Positions 28,104-36,449 of a DNA stretch of 64,000 nt are shown in pieces; the stretch's first letter is position 1, and each line of letters starts with the position of its first letter. This stretch comes from Chitinophaga pinensis (GTDB lineage: Bacteria; Bacteroidota; Bacteroidia; Chitinophagales; Chitinophagaceae), in assembly GCA_902167325.1 (NCBI GenBank), contig LR632930.1, forward strand, positions 3,100,001 through 3,164,000, read 5' to 3'. The position numbers were made by a program, and so were the translations under genes. The notes below the pieces were generated by a model. That model was not told the origin of the DNA, searched no databases, and was given only the letters and a program-made list of their open reading frames with translations.

Positions 28104-28592
28104 TTAGAAAGTGAGTTCAAATGCCCGCTCGTCCGGAGGCAGGCATTGCTTAATGTCGCAACACTGAAAATACAATCCGGCTTTTACTTTTCCGCCCGTC
28201 TTATCTTTCCGTATAAATTTTTGAACAAGCACTGCGGATGCTGTATATACCAGCACTCCGGGATCGCTGGCAGAAGCCGATGGGGGAGATTTGCTCCATG
28301 TACCCGCTGGTAACAATGATGCCGGTGTTTCCAGGATCGGTTCCAGTTGAATGTAAGGTAGGTTTTCCGGGACAAATGCGTAAATGTGCCATCCGGAAAG
28401 TATAGCACATTTTACTATTACTGCGAGGCTGTCTCCTTCAACCACCAGGGTTGCATTCACAGTAACGGGGCTTGCCTCATCAGGTACGGGGCATGTTAAT
28501 GCAGTGGCCTGTTTCAATATCTTGCTGTCGAACTTACTTTGCCCGTAAGAGAATGAAGAGAAAAGCAGGGGGATGATAAATAATCCTTTCAT
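28104..28592 (-). CDS. Exported DsbD-alpha-like (thiol:disulfide interchange N-domain) protein
   Basis: 162-aa exported protein with signal peptide MKGLFIIPLLFSSFSYGQ. The mature part resembles the N-terminal immunoglobulin-like domain of the reductase DsbD: GWHIYAFVPENLPYIQLEP in the middle and YFQCCDIKQCLPPDERAFEL at the end, matching the family YQVCdd.qCLPP motif that carries the redox Cys. The membrane and thioredoxin domains of full DsbD are absent, so it probably works as a stand-alone thiol-disulfide partner. Its ATG overlaps the stop of the upstream 499-aa gene (TGATG), so the two are translationally coupled. Confidence 0.8.
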   Translation of the reverse strand: MKGLFIIPLLFSSFSYGQSKFDSKILKQATALTCPVPDEASPVTVNATLVVEGDSLAVIVKCAILSGWHIYAFVPENLPYIQLEPILETPASLLPAGTWSKSPPSASASDPGVLVYTASAVLVQKFIRKDKTGGKVKAGLYFQCCDIKQCLPPDERAFELTF

Positions 28593-30091
28593 CAGTTATA
28601 CGTGTTAATTACAAACCGGTAGCCATTGGTTTCACTGAAGAATAGTTTTTTTCTGTGCTTAGCCAGCCAGGATTTCCATTCTGCGGCTGCTGAAAAGTTT
28701 TCTCCTGTGTATCGTTTAAGTACCCTCAATGCCATGTCTTCCCTGTCTTTTCGCTCCAGCATACTAATGCATGCATCCAGTAGCTTTGTGCTATGGTTGG
28801 GCACTGCAATAGCGGCAACGTCTTCATCTATATCATAGGTGAAAAAACCTTTCGGATCACAGTATATGTAGTCGAAATTGCTGGTCATGTATTGTTGGAA
28901 AGCGGCTGCATCGTTTCCGAATTTCTCATAGTACTTACCTGTAAGCGATTTCAGATAACTTTCCCAGGTAGGCAGTTCCTGTACATGGCCGAGATAGGGG
29001 AGCATCATTTCTTCCTGTGAAGTCAGTTTTTCACCGGCGGCCTGTTTGGCATTCACGCGTGCTTTTTCTTTCATGTTGTTTTCATTGAATTTCTTAATCT
29101 CGTCCACTGATTTTTCAAATGCTTCTTTATTGGCGGCGGCTACAATCTCCCGTACATTGTCTGTTGTTGCCATTCGATCGTTATACTTCCGTGTGATCGG
29201 CGTTTTCCCATCGAACTGTTTCATATAAGCAACGGTATTGATAAATACTTTCTTCGCTTCTGCCGTCATTTTAAGCGGGGAAGCGCCGAATCCCCAGAGG
29301 AAGAAGTTGCCATGTCTTCCCAGTGCTACAGCCTGTACGTCCTTCGTACATACGCCACTGGAGATCACTTCTGCATCCGGCCCTTCCGCAAACCGGTTAC
29401 CTCTGGCCACGAGTCCTATTCTGGCGTCTTTATCGGTTAAATAACCTTCTTCCTGCACCGTCCACATGGGGATTTGTTTCGGGACTGATTTACCGGTAGT
29501 GTAATGAAATATGCCTTCTGGCGTGTCTTTGGTTTTCAGGGTGGGTGTTATTTTTTCCAGCGGTCCTTTGAAAATCGGGTGTCTGGTGTTGATGTGATGC
29601 GCATCCGCATCTAGGCAAAGGCACAGCCAGTCGAGCTTCAGGCCAATGGCTTCACCCATTTCAGGTGCAGTATTGGCAATGAATACGGTGGGTTTGGAGA
29701 AGTTGTTGGGCAGGTATGCCGGCCTGTGATGCTGTTTGATCCGCGCGGTATCCTGCTGCGGCAGCGGGTTGGGCCTGAAGTCGAAGATAGTGACATCAAA
29801 AGGCTCAGAGGTTTCCGGTTTCCAGTCCCGGCAATCCATGGCCGTAACCTCGGTAAAGTTTTCACTCAACAGGGCTTTGAAGGCCGGCATCCTTACCGGG
29901 TATTCAGCGATAAATCCCTCTTTGGACATACCACCCGGAGCCATCCTGCCTATTTCCGGTAAAGGCCTGGATGGGTCATATCCTACATAAAGCACTTTCA
30001 AGGGGTATTTTCCGTTGTTGGACTGCCCTTTGACAGTGGCTGTGAAGAGGCTTCCTGTTAGTAATAGAAGGCATAAGAATCGTGTGTACAT
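28592..30091 (-). CDS. Exported protein of unknown function
   Basis: 499-aa protein with signal peptide (FLCLLLLTGSLFTATVKGQ). After it, KVLYVGYDPSRPLPEIG, DVTIFDFRPNPLPQ, KPTVFIANTAPEMGEAIGL and FFLWGFGASPLKMTAEAKK resemble the alternating strands and helices of a GATase1/ThuA-like Rossmann fold. I cannot see a convincing catalytic Cys/His pair. The C-terminal 200 residues are helical and charged (NVREIVAAANKEAFEKSVDE). It shares a TGATG overlap with the DsbD-alpha-like gene downstream, so the substrate of that thiol partner may be this protein. Confidence 0.6.
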   Translation of the reverse strand: MYTRFLCLLLLTGSLFTATVKGQSNNGKYPLKVLYVGYDPSRPLPEIGRMAPGGMSKEGFIAEYPVRMPAFKALLSENFTEVTAMDCRDWKPETSEPFDVTIFDFRPNPLPQQDTARIKQHHRPAYLPNNFSKPTVFIANTAPEMGEAIGLKLDWLCLCLDADAHHINTRHPIFKGPLEKITPTLKTKDTPEGIFHYTTGKSVPKQIPMWTVQEEGYLTDKDARIGLVARGNRFAEGPDAEVISSGVCTKDVQAVALGRHGNFFLWGFGASPLKMTAEAKKVFINTVAYMKQFDGKTPITRKYNDRMATTDNVREIVAAANKEAFEKSVDEIKKFNENNMKEKARVNAKQAAGEKLTSQEEMMLPYLGHVQELPTWESYLKSLTGKYYEKFGNDAAAFQQYMTSNFDYIYCDPKGFFTYDIDEDVAAIAVPNHSTKLLDACISMLERKDREDMALRVLKRYTGENFSAAAEWKSWLAKHRKKLFFSETNGYRFVINTYN

Positions 30092-30357
30092 AATTCTCTC
30101 TTTTAATTGGTTGAATTGATTTTATTGGTAGTAACGAAACTGTTTAGCGAAGTCCTGTTACCTATATAGAGTATAGTAAGGAGGATTTGTACGTAAAAAA
30201 GAGCGGGAATTTTTGTGGCAGACAAAAAAAACGCCTTCCAATGCACATGCCAAACTATTTTCTTTTTACCCCCGTATTTGTATCGATTGGTAAACAGGAA
30301 CAGTGTTATATCTCTGCTCCATGGTAACCTGCTTTTAATAACAAATACAAATACATT

Positions 30358-30762
30358 ATGAAAAACGTAATGATGCTCGCTGTATTCGCTTCCGCAGTGT
30401 TTATGGCAACAACGACGGAGGCTTCCATTCCCGCTGCTTCCGGTGTAAATGCAGTTGCTTTCCGCGAATGGAAAAAATCTTCTTCGGGAACATGGGCAGG
30501 CATGCACGAAGGGAAGACGATGTGGTATAAGCTCGACAAGAAAGGCGGGCTGTGGCATAGTGCCGATGGGAAGGAATGGATGGCGGATAAGAGTGGTGCC
30601 TGGACAGACAAAGATGGCAAATGGCTGAAGATTCACGACAAGAAGCTTGTTTGGAGTACGGATGGTACTACCTGGACAGAAGTGCCGGAGTGGAAATGGG
30701 AAGGGGCTGATGGCAAGTGGAATAAGTTCGATGCAAAGTGGAACTTATGGGTGAATGAGTAG
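30358..30762 (+). CDS. Small secreted Trp-rich repeat protein
   Basis: 134-aa protein with a signal peptide (MKNVMMLAVFASAVFMATTTEASIP is the N-terminal region, shown in parts: hydrophobic core LAVFASAVFMA). The mature part holds 14 Trp residues in about 110 positions, arranged in loose repeats of the form W-x3-DGK-x-W (GLWHSADGKEW, AWTDKDGKWL, VWSTDGTTW, EWKWEGADGKW). Such short Trp/Gly turns suggest a WW-like or carbohydrate-binding beta meander. No family is recognised. It stands alone, with its own terminator, in front of an ECF sigma/anti-sigma pair. Confidence 0.75.
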   Translation: MKNVMMLAVFASAVFMATTTEASIPAASGVNAVAFREWKKSSSGTWAGMHEGKTMWYKLDKKGGLWHSADGKEWMADKSGAWTDKDGKWLKIHDKKLVWSTDGTTWTEVPEWKWEGADGKWNKFDAKWNLWVNE

Positions 30763-30769
30763 TACAAAC

Positions 30770-30799
30770 GCCCCTTGCACTGCAATGCAGGGGGCATTT
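30770..30799 (+). terminator. Terminator after the Trp-rich protein gene
   Basis: GCCCCTTGCA / TGCAGGGGGC form a 10-bp stem with one G-T pair and a 6-base loop, followed by ATTTT. It starts 8 bases after the stop codon. Confidence 0.8.
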
Positions 30800-30860
30800 T
30801 AAAATCCTGCAAAACCGGAGACGATGTTCAGCCGTATATTATGGGTGTTCTATCATTTGA

Positions 30861-31409
30861 TTGACTTTGAAACTTACACCTAAATATACTGAAGAAGACC
30901 TGGTACAGTTGCTGAAGCAACGGGACGAGCCTGCTTTTAGGTTTTTGTATGACAATTACGCCTCGGCGCTGTACAGTGTGATTTTGAGTATTGTGCCGGA
31001 GGCGGAAACAGCCCGGGACGTACTGCAGGATTGCTTTGTCAAAATCTGGCGGATGATGGATCAGTATGATCCCGCAAAAGCACGGCTGTTTACCTGGATG
31101 CATAGTGTGGCACGGTCAGGGGCAATCGATGCCGTCCGCAGCAAGCATTGGAAAAACGCCCGTTTGAACTCACCGGTATTGGATGGCCAGCATATAGTGC
31201 CGGGCATAGCCGTAGAGCATATCGGCCTGCGGAAGTCTGTCCATCAATTAAAGGAAGAACACAGGGTATTGGTGGAATTATCCTACTTTCAGGGTTATAC
31301 CCATGAGGAAATATCCAAACAGGTTAATATCCCGATGGGTACAGTAAAAACGAGGTTGCGCGCGGCATTAACGCAGCTCAGAAAAATGGTGACTTTGTTA
31401 TTTTTATAG
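30861..31409 (+). CDS. ECF-type RNA polymerase sigma factor
   Basis: 182-aa sigma-70 family protein with region 2 (RFLYDNYASALYSVILSIV, VLQDCFVKIWRMMDQYD, FTWMHSVARSGAIDAVRSKH) and region 4 (LVELSYFQGYTHEEISKQVN, MGTVKTRLRAALTQLRK). An in-frame TGA at 30858-30860 directly precedes TTG 30861, and there is no early ATG, so the gene must start at TTG 30861 or TTG 30867. The anti-sigma gene starts one base after its stop. The signal sensed is unknown. Confidence 0.9.
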   Translation: MTLKLTPKYTEEDLVQLLKQRDEPAFRFLYDNYASALYSVILSIVPEAETARDVLQDCFVKIWRMMDQYDPAKARLFTWMHSVARSGAIDAVRSKHWKNARLNSPVLDGQHIVPGIAVEHIGLRKSVHQLKEEHRVLVELSYFQGYTHEEISKQVNIPMGTVKTRLRAALTQLRKMVTLLFL

Positions 31410-31410
31410 C

Positions 31411-32232
31411 GTGAACGTACAGGAATACATACAAAGTGGTGTGATCGAAAGCTATGTGCTGGATCTGGCTACGCCTGAAGAAAGGGCGGAAGTGGAAAGG
31501 TATAGGTTGCTGTATCCGGAAGTGGAGGCGGCTATCCTGTCGATGGAAGCAGCGTTAGAGGATAATTGCATGGAAAATGCAGTGCCCCTGACGGAAGATG
31601 TATGGAACGTGATCGCCGGGCGCTTAAAACAGCGGGTTACTTTACCAGATGAAGTACATAAGGTACATGCACTACCTGCAAACATTCCGCTTCGCCCTGT
31701 TGTGAACCACAATTGGCGAAAGATCGGAGTGGCTGCAGCAGTGTTGCTCTGCATAAGTCTGATTGGTAATATTTTGTTGTATCAGCGCTATAACAGCATT
31801 CACAACGATTATACTGCACTAATACATGAGAAAGACCTGTTGCTGGCAGGTTTAAATAAAAACCGTGATTCCCTCAATCGGATGTATGCACAGGTCCGCA
31901 GTGTGGCTGCGCCGGGTATGCAAAAAATCCCGCTTGCCGGGGTGGCTGGTAAGGAAGCTTACAACGTCACTGTTTACTGGAACAGCACCAGCCGGGAGGT
32001 ATACCTTTATGCTAATAACCTGCCGGCAGCTCCCCGGGGGCGCCAGTATCAGCTTTGGGCCTTAGTGGATGGCAAACCGGTTGATGCCGGTATCATCGAT
32101 GTCTCCGACGGTTTAAGCCTCCTCAAACCCGTTTTACATGCAGATGCATTTGCTATCACGCTGGAGAAAGAAGGTGGCAATAATGTACCGGATCTGAGCC
32201 AGCTTTATGTGATGGGCAAGGTTTCCGGGTAG
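31411..32232 (+). CDS. Membrane anti-sigma factor (RskA-like)
   Basis: 273-aa protein with the N-terminal zinc-finger-like/RskA region (YIQSGVIESYVLDLATPEERA), one membrane helix (IGVAAAVLLCISLIGNILLY, about 108-128), a short coiled coil, and a periplasmic RskA C-terminal domain (VTVYWNSTSREVYLYANNLP, RQYQLWALVDGKPVDAGIID). The gene starts with GTG at 31411, one base after the sigma factor stop, so it should hold that sigma factor at the membrane. Confidence 0.9.
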   Translation: MNVQEYIQSGVIESYVLDLATPEERAEVERYRLLYPEVEAAILSMEAALEDNCMENAVPLTEDVWNVIAGRLKQRVTLPDEVHKVHALPANIPLRPVVNHNWRKIGVAAAVLLCISLIGNILLYQRYNSIHNDYTALIHEKDLLLAGLNKNRDSLNRMYAQVRSVAAPGMQKIPLAGVAGKEAYNVTVYWNSTSREVYLYANNLPAAPRGRQYQLWALVDGKPVDAGIIDVSDGLSLLKPVLHADAFAITLEKEGGNNVPDLSQLYVMGKVSG

Positions 32233-32347
32233 TAAATTCAGTCCCATTCTAACTGAAAACCATAATGTGTATATTTCTTTACAGGAAAAATAATGTCCTG
32301 TTAAGAAATATTTTCTATTTTGAGTAGGAATCCACCACTCTGCTCTT

Positions 32348-33355
32348 ATGGAAAGTATGAATAAGCAATGGAGCCGCAGGGCGTTCCTCGGAAGCGCCGC
32401 TGCCGCATGTGTTAGCCTGGCTATCCCCGCCAGTGCGCGTAATCTGCTCAGTACAAATGCCCGCCGCCTGAAGCTGGGCCTCATTACCGATCTGCATCAT
32501 GATGTTATGCATGACAGTATGCAGCGCCTGGAAGCCTTCCTTCATGCCATGGATTCCGTAAAGCCCGATGCCCTACTGCAACTGGGTGATTTTGCTTATC
32601 CTTCTCCTAAAAATAAGCCACTGATCAACCGCTTCAATGCTGCCCATCCCACACGGCTGCATGTAATCGGTAATCATGATACTGACAGCGGGTTTACCCA
32701 CCAGCAATGTATAGATGTATGGGGCATGCCTGCCTCGTATTATTCGCAGGTGGTAAATGGCTTCCGTTTCATTGTTCTGAATGGAAACGAGAAAGGCTCT
32801 CCAAAGAATAAAGGAGGATATCCCGCTTACATTGGTAATACACAGGCTGCATGGCTGCAACAGCAGATAATGGACAGCAGGGAGCCGGTTATCGTATTGT
32901 CGCACCAGCCGCTGGCCGGTTTTATGGGTATAGATAATGAAGAGGAAATCCAGCAGATACTGACCGCCGGTAAAGACAAAGTGCTTTTGGCAATTAATGG
33001 TCATACACATGTGGATGCGGTCCATTATGCAGGAGATATTCCTTATCTCACCATCAACTCCGCCTCTTACTTCTGGGTAGGGGATAATTATAAGCATGAG
33101 TGCTATACACCGGAAATCCATCGCGATTATCCCTGGATCAGCTATACCTGTCCGTATAAAGATTCACTGTTCGGAACGCTTACCATCGATCCGGTGAAAT
33201 TTACCATCACACTGGAGTCCCGCAGCAGTGAATGGGTAGGGAAGTCTCCTGAAGAGCTGGGCTTCCGGGAGAAGGACTCTTTTGATCCGGGAAAAGAGAT
33301 CGTTCCGCTTATCCGCGAACGGAAACTTTCTGCCAAAGGACGGATCAGGAAATGA
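32348..33355 (+). CDS. Tat-exported calcineurin-type metallophosphoesterase
   Basis: 335-aa phosphoesterase with a twin-arginine signal (SRRAFLGSAAAA, Arg10-Arg11; cleavage near PASA). The metal-binding motifs are all present: DLH (Asp48, His50), GD (80-81), GNHD (108-111), SHQP (His186) and GHTH (218-221). This makes it a periplasmic class III cyclic-nucleotide or phosphodiesterase-like enzyme, usable on phosphoesters of unknown kind. Start M1 or M4 (MNKQWSRR) are both possible. It is the last intact gene before two pseudogene fragments. Confidence 0.9.
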   Translation: MESMNKQWSRRAFLGSAAAACVSLAIPASARNLLSTNARRLKLGLITDLHHDVMHDSMQRLEAFLHAMDSVKPDALLQLGDFAYPSPKNKPLINRFNAAHPTRLHVIGNHDTDSGFTHQQCIDVWGMPASYYSQVVNGFRFIVLNGNEKGSPKNKGGYPAYIGNTQAAWLQQQIMDSREPVIVLSHQPLAGFMGIDNEEEIQQILTAGKDKVLLAINGHTHVDAVHYAGDIPYLTINSASYFWVGDNYKHECYTPEIHRDYPWISYTCPYKDSLFGTLTIDPVKFTITLESRSSEWVGKSPEELGFREKDSFDPGKEIVPLIRERKLSAKGRIRK

Positions 33356-33399
33356 TATGCCGCCAGATGCGTGAAACATTAACTAACCGAAAGTGGCAG

Positions 33400-33605
33400 G
33401 CCTGCCTGTTGCCAACCTCAGCAACGCTTTGGGCGGCCACGTACCCGGTTTTATTTTCAAGCAGGGCAGTGGTGAGCCAGGATATGATGGTTCATCCATC
33501 CTCATCAGGGGCTTCAGTACTACGGGCAATACCGCACCGCTTGTGATTGTGGACGGCGTGCCATGCAGCTTCCGGCAGCTGGACCCCAACAGTATCGCCA
33601 GCTTC
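33400..33605 (+). pseudogene. Fragment of a SusC plug domain
   Basis: The frame encodes PVANLSNALGGHVPGFIFKQ, GSSILIRGFSTTGN, PLVIVDGVP and QLDPNSIASFT, the central part of a SusC/TonB plug. It has no signal peptide, no barrel, and ends where the conserved ITVLKDA segment should follow. The upstream half of the gene is missing. It is an internal fragment of about 70 codons and cannot be functional. Confidence 0.8.
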
Positions 33606-33612
33606 ACTACGC

Positions 33613-33735
33613 ATCAATGAAATCGGGATATAGATAGGGCTGGATGATGCGTATTACTTTTCCCGGTTCTTTAAGCGGCAGATCGGCATGTCGCCACAGG
33701 CATACCGCAGCCGCCGGAAAAAGGAAACGGGGTAA
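33613..33735 (+). pseudogene. Fragment of an AraC-family HTH tail
   Basis: INEIGI (33613-33630, then a stop) and, in another frame, [20 protein letters not shown] followed by AYRSRR, ending with a stop at 33733-33735. This is the second HTH of an AraC regulator with one frameshift. It joins the SusC plug fragment within about ten bases, as if a deletion had fused two genes, and ends 4 bases before the stop of the TPR gene on the other strand. Confidence 0.8.
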
Positions 33736-33739
33736 GTGG

Positions 33740-35695
33740 TCAGGCCAGGCTCCTGATATATTCCTCCATGTCTTCTTCCTTAGCAAGGCCCAGTTTCATT
33801 TTCAGCCTGTATTTGCTCATCCGGATGCTTTTGGGCTCCACGCTGAGCAGCATGGCCATTTCTTTATTATTACGGTTCAGCAGGATGTAGGCGCAGTGTT
33901 TCATATCCAGCTCGGTGAGCTTATTGCCGGCTTTCTCCTGCAGCCGCCGGTAAAAATCAGGGTGTATATCCCTGAGTCCGGTTTTGACTTCCTCAAAATC
34001 CTGATCAATGCGGGCTTCCCGGCTCAGCAGCTTGTTCAGCTCATTTCTTTTGATCTCTACATCCCGCCCGTCCTGCAACCGTTCCTTCAGGCTGTTTAGT
34101 ATCTTATTCTTTTGCTCTACCTGCAGCCTGCCGGCCAGTACTTCTTTATGCAGTACTTCTTTTTGTGTCAGGATCATCTCCTGCTCGGTTTGCAGGCGTG
34201 CGGCTTCTTCCGTTTTTAGTTTAGCCTGCTCTTCCTGCAGCCGGGCGTGCAGTTCCGCGTTTTGCTTTTCGGTTTCGAGTAAAAGGTTTTCTTCTTCCTT
34301 CAGCTGTGCCTGCAGGCGGGTTGCTGCGTTCTCCTTCTGCAACAGTTGCTCCCGTTGCAGGGAAACCCGTAGCCGGAAGTGGTAGGAGCGGAACATGAAA
34401 ATCAGTCCTGCGAGTAAGGCAATACCAATACCCACATACAGGTACCGCTCCCGCTCATGCATCGATTGCCGCTCTTTTAAGAACTTAATTTCCTGTTCCT
34501 TTTCCCGGGCCTGGTACCGCGCTTCCAGCTGCCTGCCGGCCTCGCTTTGTTCCGTATCGTATACTTTGCGGTAATCGTCGAGGTAACTTTTGTAATAGGA
34601 GAGGGCGCTTGCGGGGTCTTTCCTTCTTTCCGCCAGTTCTGCCAGATCGCGGTAAACATTGAAACGGATGTAGTGATCCGGAGCGGGGTCGCCCGTAAAG
34701 AGGGTCAGCGCCTGCGTCAGGTATGTTTCTGCCAGCTGGTAATCGCCATTGCGTTTGGCATCTTCGTTCATAAGCCCTAACGACGCCGCCTGTAACCGTT
34801 TATCCTTCCCTTTGGTAGCATATTCAAAAGCCAGCGAGGCGTAGTGCCGAAGGGAATCTGTGGTCAGTTTCGAGGCTGGGAAATGGCGGTTATACGCATC
34901 TGCGATATTGATGCAGGGGATGGTGATGAGCTGCAGCATTTCCATGCTGCCCTCATGTTGCCTGTAAATTGCCACGGCATTCCGGTAGGCGGTGAGGCAC
35001 GCTTCCAGCAATGCCCTGTCTTTTTCCCCGGTTTTAAGGTACTTTTCATGCAGGGCGGAGGCCATGGCCTGCCACGATTCGCACAGGTTATTGGGGTTCC
35101 CGCTTTTGCGGGCTGCTTCCAGCGCCAGTTGGGCATATTCTTCCGTTTTTACCACATCTTCCCAGGTACTGAACAAGCCATATAGTGCATAGTAAATGGA
35201 TGCCTCCAGTTGCCACTCCTGCTGCCCTTTGATAAATTGCAGCGCTTTCAGCAGGGCTTCCAGTGCTTCTTTCGATTTGTTTTCGAAGTTCAGTTCCCGT
35301 CCTTTTCCGTACCAGGCCCATCCTTTGGCGCGTGCATCATCGGTTTGCCCGGCAAACCAAAGGCTGCTGTCGGAGTTCTGGTGTGCCTTTTCCATGTTCC
35401 GCATGCTCAGGTATACACAAGCCCTGCTCTCGTAGGCATAAACACAACCTGTATTATCTTTTTCCTTTCGCGCCAGCGCTACCGCCTGATCCGCAAGGGC
35501 CATGGCCTCGCCTGTATCATAATGCCTTACCACTCTTGCGAGGCTGCTCAATGCCCTTGCCCGCTCGTGGTTGCCGGTGGCAGTATGCTTTACCACGGTA
35601 TACAAACTGTCTGTTAACCGGTGCTGTGCCTGCACCAGTGCCACTGGCAGTACAAAAGACAGTATTAAAATTATTCTTTTCGAGGTTGCTTGCAT
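33740..35695 (-). CDS. Membrane TPR sensor with C-terminal LuxR/GerE-like HTH
   Basis: 651-aa protein with a signal peptide (IILILSFVLPVALVQAQ), about 380 residues of TPR helices (ALSSLARVVRHYDTGEAMAL, ALSYYKSYLDDYRKVYDTEQ), one membrane helix (YLYVGIGIALLAGLIFMF, about 418-436), a long coiled coil of Glu/Gln/Leu, and a C-terminal HTH of about 60 residues (LTELDMKHCAYILLNRNNKE, MLLSVEPKSIRMSKYRLKMK). Proteins of this plan are common one-piece sensor-regulators in Bacteroidota. It is divergent from the DUF4870 gene, with phased direct repeats between them, so it may control both. Confidence 0.85.
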   Translation of the reverse strand: MQATSKRIILILSFVLPVALVQAQHRLTDSLYTVVKHTATGNHERARALSSLARVVRHYDTGEAMALADQAVALARKEKDNTGCVYAYESRACVYLSMRNMEKAHQNSDSSLWFAGQTDDARAKGWAWYGKGRELNFENKSKEALEALLKALQFIKGQQEWQLEASIYYALYGLFSTWEDVVKTEEYAQLALEAARKSGNPNNLCESWQAMASALHEKYLKTGEKDRALLEACLTAYRNAVAIYRQHEGSMEMLQLITIPCINIADAYNRHFPASKLTTDSLRHYASLAFEYATKGKDKRLQAASLGLMNEDAKRNGDYQLAETYLTQALTLFTGDPAPDHYIRFNVYRDLAELAERRKDPASALSYYKSYLDDYRKVYDTEQSEAGRQLEARYQAREKEQEIKFLKERQSMHERERYLYVGIGIALLAGLIFMFRSYHFRLRVSLQREQLLQKENAATRLQAQLKEEENLLLETEKQNAELHARLQEEQAKLKTEEAARLQTEQEMILTQKEVLHKEVLAGRLQVEQKNKILNSLKERLQDGRDVEIKRNELNKLLSREARIDQDFEEVKTGLRDIHPDFYRRLQEKAGNKLTELDMKHCAYILLNRNNKEMAMLLSVEPKSIRMSKYRLKMKLGLAKEEDMEEYIRSLA

Positions 35696-35824
35696 GAAAC
35701 AGAGGTTACTACAGTATAGTCAGGTTTTATGGCAATGGGCTGCTGTCCATTTTTATGCTGTTAAATATATTAAATCCGGCGCAACATCATGGGTAGTCCG
35801 GTTGCCCAATAACCGGCTTCCCGG

Positions 35825-35832
35825 CAAATATA
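35825..35832 (-). promoter_or_regulatory. Candidate -7 box of the TPR/HTH gene
   Basis: On the minus strand this reads TATATTTG (TAnnTTTG), preceded by AG as at 12946-12953. The leader would be about 120 bases. No -33 element is obvious. Confidence 0.4.
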
Positions 35833-35859
35833 CTGGCTGAAGCGGCTTCGCAGCAGGGA

Positions 35860-35910
35860 TGTAGACGATTTGTAGACGCTCTGTGCCCTGGCATGTAGAC
35901 AGTTTGTGCC
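35860..35910. repeat. Phased TGTAGAC direct repeats, likely operator
   Basis: TGTAGAC occurs at 35860, 35871 and 35894, that is 11 and 23 bases apart, close to one and two turns of the helix. The last two copies extend to TGTAGAC-N4-TGTGCC (35871-35887 and 35894-35910). They lie just upstream of a -33 box for the plus strand and about 35 bases beyond the minus-strand -7 box, a placement expected for an activator of divergent promoters. Confidence 0.6.
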
Positions 35911-35918
35911 GCCGGAAA

Positions 35919-35951
35919 TTTGGCGGCAGCCCTTCCCTGCATGCAACTTTG
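35919..35951 (+). promoter_or_regulatory. Bacteroidota-type promoter for the small membrane gene run
   Basis: TTTG at 35919-35922, 21 bases, then CAACTTTG at 35944-35951, one mismatch from TAnnTTTG. Spacing fits the Bacteroidota consensus. The transcript would start near 35958, about 80 bases before the ATG at 36039. Confidence 0.5.
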
Positions 35952-36038
35952 CACAGAGGAAATTCCTGCTCCCTGAGCTGCCTCACTTTCGAAGATATCC
36001 CAATGTGAATATTCACCTGTAAACCAAAAAAGAGAACA

Positions 36039-36359
36039 ATGGACAAGAAAACACAAGCTATCGTAGCCTACATCACCCTGATCGGCTGGGTAATTGCTTT
36101 ACTGCAATACAACAAGGAAAAAGACCCGCTGGTACGCTTTCACCTGAAGCAATCGCTGGGGGTGATGATCCTGAGCATTTTGCTGTATGTGGCTATTATG
36201 ATCGTTACCATGATCGTTCCCGCGCTGGGGATTCTGGGCTTCGCAAACCTCGCCGTGCTGTTACTATGGATCTTAGGCATCATCAATGCGGCCAACGGGG
36301 TGGAGAAGCCTTTGCCCCTGATCGGCGGTTTTGCGGAAGCAAAGCTGAATTTCATTTAA
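36039..36359 (+). CDS. DUF4870-type small membrane protein
   Basis: 106 aa, three hydrophobic segments (IVAYITLIGWVIALLQY, QSLGVMILSILLYVAIMIVT, GFANLAVLLLWILGIINAAN) with the conserved KDPLVRFHLKQS loop between the first two, as in DUF4870/Tic20-like proteins of bacteria. Function unknown. It is the first gene after the repeat-bearing regulatory region and has a purine-rich stretch (AAAAAAGAGAACA) before the ATG. Confidence 0.8.
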   Translation: MDKKTQAIVAYITLIGWVIALLQYNKEKDPLVRFHLKQSLGVMILSILLYVAIMIVTMIVPALGILGFANLAVLLLWILGIINAANGVEKPLPLIGGFAEAKLNFI

Positions 36360-36449
36360 CATATCAATTTGACCCCATCATGTTGAACCGGCTGGTAAAT
36401 ACAGGGCCGCTAATGGTACCTGATCATTTACCAGCCTTAAACACCCGTT

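Larger units (their letters stand above)
35696..36038. other. Divergent regulatory region between the TPR/HTH gene and the small membrane gene run
   Basis: 343 bases without a gene. They hold a -7 box for the minus-strand regulator (35825-35832), three TGTAGAC repeats (35860-35910), and a -33/-7 pair for the plus strand (35919-35951). Confidence 0.6.

Noticed and set aside
30103..30636. 177-aa minus-strand frame over the Trp-rich gene
   Set aside because: It overlaps a gene with a clear signal peptide and terminator on the other strand, and its product has no recognisable features.
35860..35910. CRISPR-like repeats
   Set aside because: Units are only 7-17 bases, three copies, with unequal spacing and no cas genes; they fit an operator.
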